NCBI GenBank assembly: GCA_004431415.1
Contig: QPMI01000005.1
Span: forward strand, 868,001-932,000
From: Cyanophora paradoxa
Taxonomy: Eukaryota; Glaucocystophyceae; Cyanophorales; Cyanophoraceae
Direction of reading: 5' to 3'
DNA: 64,000 nucleotides
The notes under the pieces were generated by a model that had not been told where the DNA came from, searched no databases, and saw only the letters and a list, made by a program, of their open reading frames with translations. Position 1 is the first letter of the stretch; each line of letters opens with the position of its first letter. The translations under genes were made by a program, and so were the position numbers. Of the stretch, positions 61,901-64,000 are shown piece by piece.

Positions 61901-62331
61901 CGAACTCTATATCATACTATCAGGATAAAACCCTACTTGTTCGTGGAAATGCATATGCAAGAGAAATGTGGGTCATGGATCCTCGGGACAATTCAAAGGT
62001 TACTAAGCTGGCTCCTCAATACATGCTTGATAACCTGATTAGAAAAGGGAGACATGAAATGACAATTGCAAATCCTCAAATTGGGGGCAGTTCAGCAAGG
62101 CAAAACCATACCATTACATTAAATTGGAGTCCTGCCTTTGCATCTGCTCCATCTGTTGTTGTAACATTGCAGGGACTACCTGCAACAAATGTGGAAATCG
62201 ATTATAAAATAGGAATATCAAGCAACTCAACAACCTCTACCACAATCAATCTTGTTATTTGGGCAGCAGGATGGGTAACCATTCAACCACAGTGGCTTCA
62301 AATTGCAATTCATTGGATAGCAACAGCATAA
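58990..62331 (+). CDS. Long fibre protein with HxH repeats and H-type-lectin-like tip
   Basis: An intact 1113-residue protein. Residues 1-260 form a beta-rich head. Residues about 320-420 are acidic repeats of the form EEYLPDGFDPQEYEYD. Residues about 425-490 are three FPPEDHRHDWGDI-type repeats. Residues about 800-915 are about ten repeats of ITDFAHTHTKS, whose His-x-His pairs resemble the metal-binding HxH repeats of phage fibres. The last 100 residues (WSPAFASAPSVVVTLQGL, then WVTIQPQWLQIAIHWIATA) resemble an H-type lectin domain. It is presumably a trimeric virion spike that binds host glycans. It starts the fibre locus and diverges from the lipase gene. Confidence 0.75.
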   Translation: MSFNYPANLQTIPSSGRGKTDNKHVNFDNLTARGSISIDHSADEPSKTHPREHALSINEMDPEKEDVSVAFSMGNVKANQVAQIKATRSRPRKLKTSGTHPDIPTRFDSGRLIFNVQNEEGGHQSGLRIYNEGSNAIAQIPEILQIAPHGETNKIEFTNNVYPRDIVANSASNAQFGFQLPGDTAKNKASITVNSSPTQPVTIHLHPDLVEMDRHLLPLVTNTKDLGIRTRQWRNIHGSNVYANGEKLVSEKTIREIFEYYGPVPVPFPLPWDPPDLTPKKQPGREYTADETVPFGQHIVSWEQVRNKPIIEPRKQIDEQYLPPEIDILELDEYQFVPDEEEYLPDGFDPQEYEYDQYDPNEEEYLPDGLDPQEYEYEQNYEPHEEYLADGLQPPVVDYEQPYEPHEELLPDGFRPEIWEFFPDWEQINNKPARFPPEDHNHDWDEILGKPEKFPPEDHRHDWGDIDGIPTEFPPEDHRHKWSEIDEKPKFASAGDDFDTLHGVTLYQSNTIPERLRLDEYYVNRKGIDAGTTMEGELYIRPPTRMQIIAAGGNFGLMDTKPGIYLTSYYADDIPMTDSLILSLPSDPANYDDKDAAIQINVTDVSDLDSSRPKLIFTRERLLPNALIGNRDDYKRCEMSWIKTNYNGGVGEGVLEINQRAAAKNIHNETISRVVTEDYMQAQNYIDQTELNTIIAGINIGVTGDYLPLTGGIIDGTVTACNFFVHTESNQTFPVVHPGGEYEIPDDPAIMPIKIDLPSDYVGRGELKTISFTGDYNDLLNKPTAANLHPVAYSGSFLDLNNRSHTHTKAEITDFAHTHTKSQITDFAHFHTRADITNFAHTHFKSEITDFAHTHTKSQITDFAHSHVKSEITDFAHTHVKSEITDFAHTHTKGEIIDFAHTHTKSQITDFAHTHLWGDITDRPTLDPFTANNITANANLLIGSGYFLDYDPYIMPDPPVIWNFHNSTLSTNSISYYQDKTLLVRGNAYAREMWVMDPRDNSKVTKLAPQYMLDNLIRKGRHEMTIANPQIGGSSARQNHTITLNWSPAFASAPSVVVTLQGLPATNVEIDYKIGISSNSTTSTTINLVIWAAGWVTIQPQWLQIAIHWIATA

Positions 62332-62356
62332 TTAAGATTCTCACACTATTACAAAG

Positions 62357-63391
62357 ATGACCTCTCTATTAGAAATCCCAAATTATGAACTTGCAGCCAA
62401 ATCACTCCACAGCACCTCTCATGGAGTAGTTGATTCAACCCCTGGGTATATTTGCACTGAAACTACAAGTAATACCTCTTTCACAGAGAATAATATACTC
62501 AGAGTCAAAGAAATTCGATGCGATCGAAATGGAGGCAAGATTAGAACCACAGGCATTATAATCTCGAATAAAAATCAGGTTCAAGCAGGTCAAGTAGTCC
62601 CCGATTCAGCAATATATGATAATGTGGGTGGATTCACCACAGCACAGATAGTTACTTTTGGTAACACAAGTAATACTTCTGCTCTTGTAGTTAAAAGTGG
62701 AGGAGCATACATTGGTGATGGAGCAAATGTAGCAGGAACTCTGACAGCAAATCAATTGACTGTGAGTGGGACAAGTTCATTTACAGGATTGATGACCTTT
62801 AATGGTGGTCTCTCAGGAAATGTTCAGTATACAACACTCACAACTAACACAAGAATTAATGCACCTGAAATAGGTAATGTTTCAGATACGAACATGAACT
62901 ACAAACGAAATGGAAATACAGTGTTCACTCTTGAAAAAACAATAAACAATATTCAAACGCTAAGATTTCCAACAAATAAATATTTGAAAAGGCAAGGATG
63001 TCCAAGGTTCATGGTTGGAATTCCAAGTAATTTAATGATTGGATATGTATTGTTTCCAGCAAGTGGAATTGTTTTGAATCATGGAGGATGTTTTGATACT
63101 ACGGGAACAACAGGTGCCTTTACAGCTCCAATTGCAGGATACTATCGATTTTTCTTGTTTGGACATGGTGGGACTAATGGAAATCATACAATCAGTTTCC
63201 ATAAAAACAATGCTAATATAAATATTCAAAGCCAGCTGCATGGAGTTGGTGGTTCTATAAGTTATAATTTCTATTTCGATCCTATAATCCAGCTACAAGC
63301 AAACGATTCTATCAGAGTGTTTTTAGCTTCAAACGTATCAACAATGAGATTTACAGGCACATTTGGTGGAATGTTAATTAGCTTGACTTAA
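62357..63391 (+). CDS. Fibre protein with C1q-like C-terminal head
   Basis: A 344-residue protein. The N-terminal 170 residues (STPGYICTETTSNTSF, KEIRCDRNGGKIRTTGIIIS, then ALVVKSGGAYIGDGANVAG) look like a trimeric beta shaft of the phage-fibre type. The last 130 residues (PRFMVGIPSN, GAFTAPIAGYYRFFLFGHGG, DSIRVFLASN, FTGTFGGMLIS) match the C1q/TNF-like jelly-roll order. It lies 25 bp after the lectin fibre. A receptor-binding spike is inferred. It is a paralogue of the next gene. Confidence 0.7.
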   Translation: MTSLLEIPNYELAAKSLHSTSHGVVDSTPGYICTETTSNTSFTENNILRVKEIRCDRNGGKIRTTGIIISNKNQVQAGQVVPDSAIYDNVGGFTTAQIVTFGNTSNTSALVVKSGGAYIGDGANVAGTLTANQLTVSGTSSFTGLMTFNGGLSGNVQYTTLTTNTRINAPEIGNVSDTNMNYKRNGNTVFTLEKTINNIQTLRFPTNKYLKRQGCPRFMVGIPSNLMIGYVLFPASGIVLNHGGCFDTTGTTGAFTAPIAGYYRFFLFGHGGTNGNHTISFHKNNANINIQSQLHGVGGSISYNFYFDPIIQLQANDSIRVFLASNVSTMRFTGTFGGMLISLT

Positions 63392-63415
63392 TATATATAT
63401 CTTAAATATAAAAGA

Positions 63416-64000
63416 ATGTCCACTCAAATAGCAGTCCCTGTTTTTTGTTATGCAGCCCCGAAATTACATCAACTCAACCATGCAGTAACAGATGCAACCC
63501 CAGGGTTTATTTGCACCGAAACAACAGGAGCAGATTCATTTTCTCAAAACTCTGTGATCAGATGCAAAGAAATACGATGTGATCGAAATAATGGAAAGGT
63601 GAGAACCACAGGTCTCATAGTTTCAAACAAGAATCAAGTTCAAACTGGATCGATTGTCTCAGATTCAGCTATTTATGATGATGTGGGAGGGGTCACCACA
63701 CCAAAGATTGTGACTTTTGACAACACCATCAATAACTCAGCTCTTGTGGTAAAAAGTGGAGGCGCTTATATTGGAGATGGAGCAAGAATTGATGGGAATC
63801 TTACAACTAATCAAATCACAGTAACAGGAATAAGCACATTTACAGGATTGGTAACAGCAACAGCAGGTATCTCACTACAAAATGCAACACATGATGTGGT
63901 GACAGCAACAACCAAGGTAAATACACCTGAAATTGATACAGGAGCAAATGTTAATCTCCTGTTGAAACGCAATAGCGATATAATCGCAACATTGGAAGCT
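63416..64000 (+). CDS. Fibre protein paralogue, cut by the window edge
   Basis: The ATG at 63,416 follows TTAAATATAAAAGA. The frame is open to the last base (195 codons). It repeats the shaft of the preceding protein (DATPGFICTETTGADSF, KEIRCDRNNGKVRTTGLIVS, SALVVKSGGAYIGDGARIDG), so the two genes arose by duplication. The head domain lies beyond the window. Confidence 0.75.
   Translation, partial: MSTQIAVPVFCYAAPKLHQLNHAVTDATPGFICTETTGADSFSQNSVIRCKEIRCDRNNGKVRTTGLIVSNKNQVQTGSIVSDSAIYDDVGGVTTPKIVTFDNTINNSALVVKSGGAYIGDGARIDGNLTTNQITVTGISTFTGLVTATAGISLQNATHDVVTATTKVNTPEIDTGANVNLLLKRNSDIIATLEA

Noticed and set aside
58990-62331. Bacteriophage origin of the locus, because of the HxH fibre repeats
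   Set aside because: The surrounding Polinton-type PolB, rve integrase and double-jelly-roll capsid genes, and the spliced host gene next door, place it in a eukaryotic setting.

Overview
The window is a piece of a eukaryotic nuclear genome carrying an endogenous DNA virus, which itself carries two smaller integrated virus-like elements. Positions 1 to about 17,800 are relatively GC-rich and hold one very large, intron-rich host gene. From about 17,780 to the right edge the sequence is AT-rich, has no visible introns and is packed with virus-type genes. The host is most likely a unicellular eukaryote (protist or alga), judging from short GT-AG introns and a CUB-like/TIG/beta-helix surface protein; no finer placement is possible from the sequence alone.

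Host part: exons encode CUB-like repeats (1-5.8 kb), IPT/TIG repeats (6.4-11.3 kb), a Cys-rich segment plus long right-handed beta-helix repeats (11.7-16.2 kb), then a Cys-rich stalk and membrane segments (16.3-17.8 kb). The reading frame runs into a 28-bp perfect palindrome at 17,782-17,866 and stops, so the virus appears to have cut this gene.

Outer element (from about 17,782 past 64,000): a Polinton/Polinton-like virus. Its genes are a minor capsid (penton-like) protein, a second capsid-associated protein, the major capsid protein, an FtsK/HerA-type packaging ATPase, small hypotheticals, a primase-SF3 helicase, a Polinton-type protein-primed PolB, an rve integrase, a patatin-like lipase with a discoidin-like tail, and a fibre locus with an H-type-lectin-tipped fibre and two C1q-like fibre paralogues. 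About 23 kb of outer sequence remain after subtracting the inserts. The right end lies outside the window.

Inserts: elements A (24,667-36,181) and B (38,254-49,772) are about 11.5 kb each, nearly identical, and bounded by terminal inverted repeats of about 400 bp that start AGCTCAGC. B is flanked by the perfect 6-bp duplication GATATT and splits the outer primase-helicase gene in frame. A is flanked by TTTCA and splits a small outer gene. Each carries, in order, integrase, PolB-SF1 helicase-HNH replicase, replicase N-terminal ORF, two small genes, minor capsid protein (all minus strand), then MCP and packaging ATPase (plus strand), then a repeat-rich noncoding module. They are complete small virus genomes living inside a larger virus genome. 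The copies differ mainly in the minor capsid gene. Outer and nested elements share a structured noncoding element of about 75 nt.

Many genes are broken by single-base losses in C/G or A runs, at different places in A and B. This looks more like homopolymer under-calling in the assembly than biological decay, but the sequence cannot decide between them.
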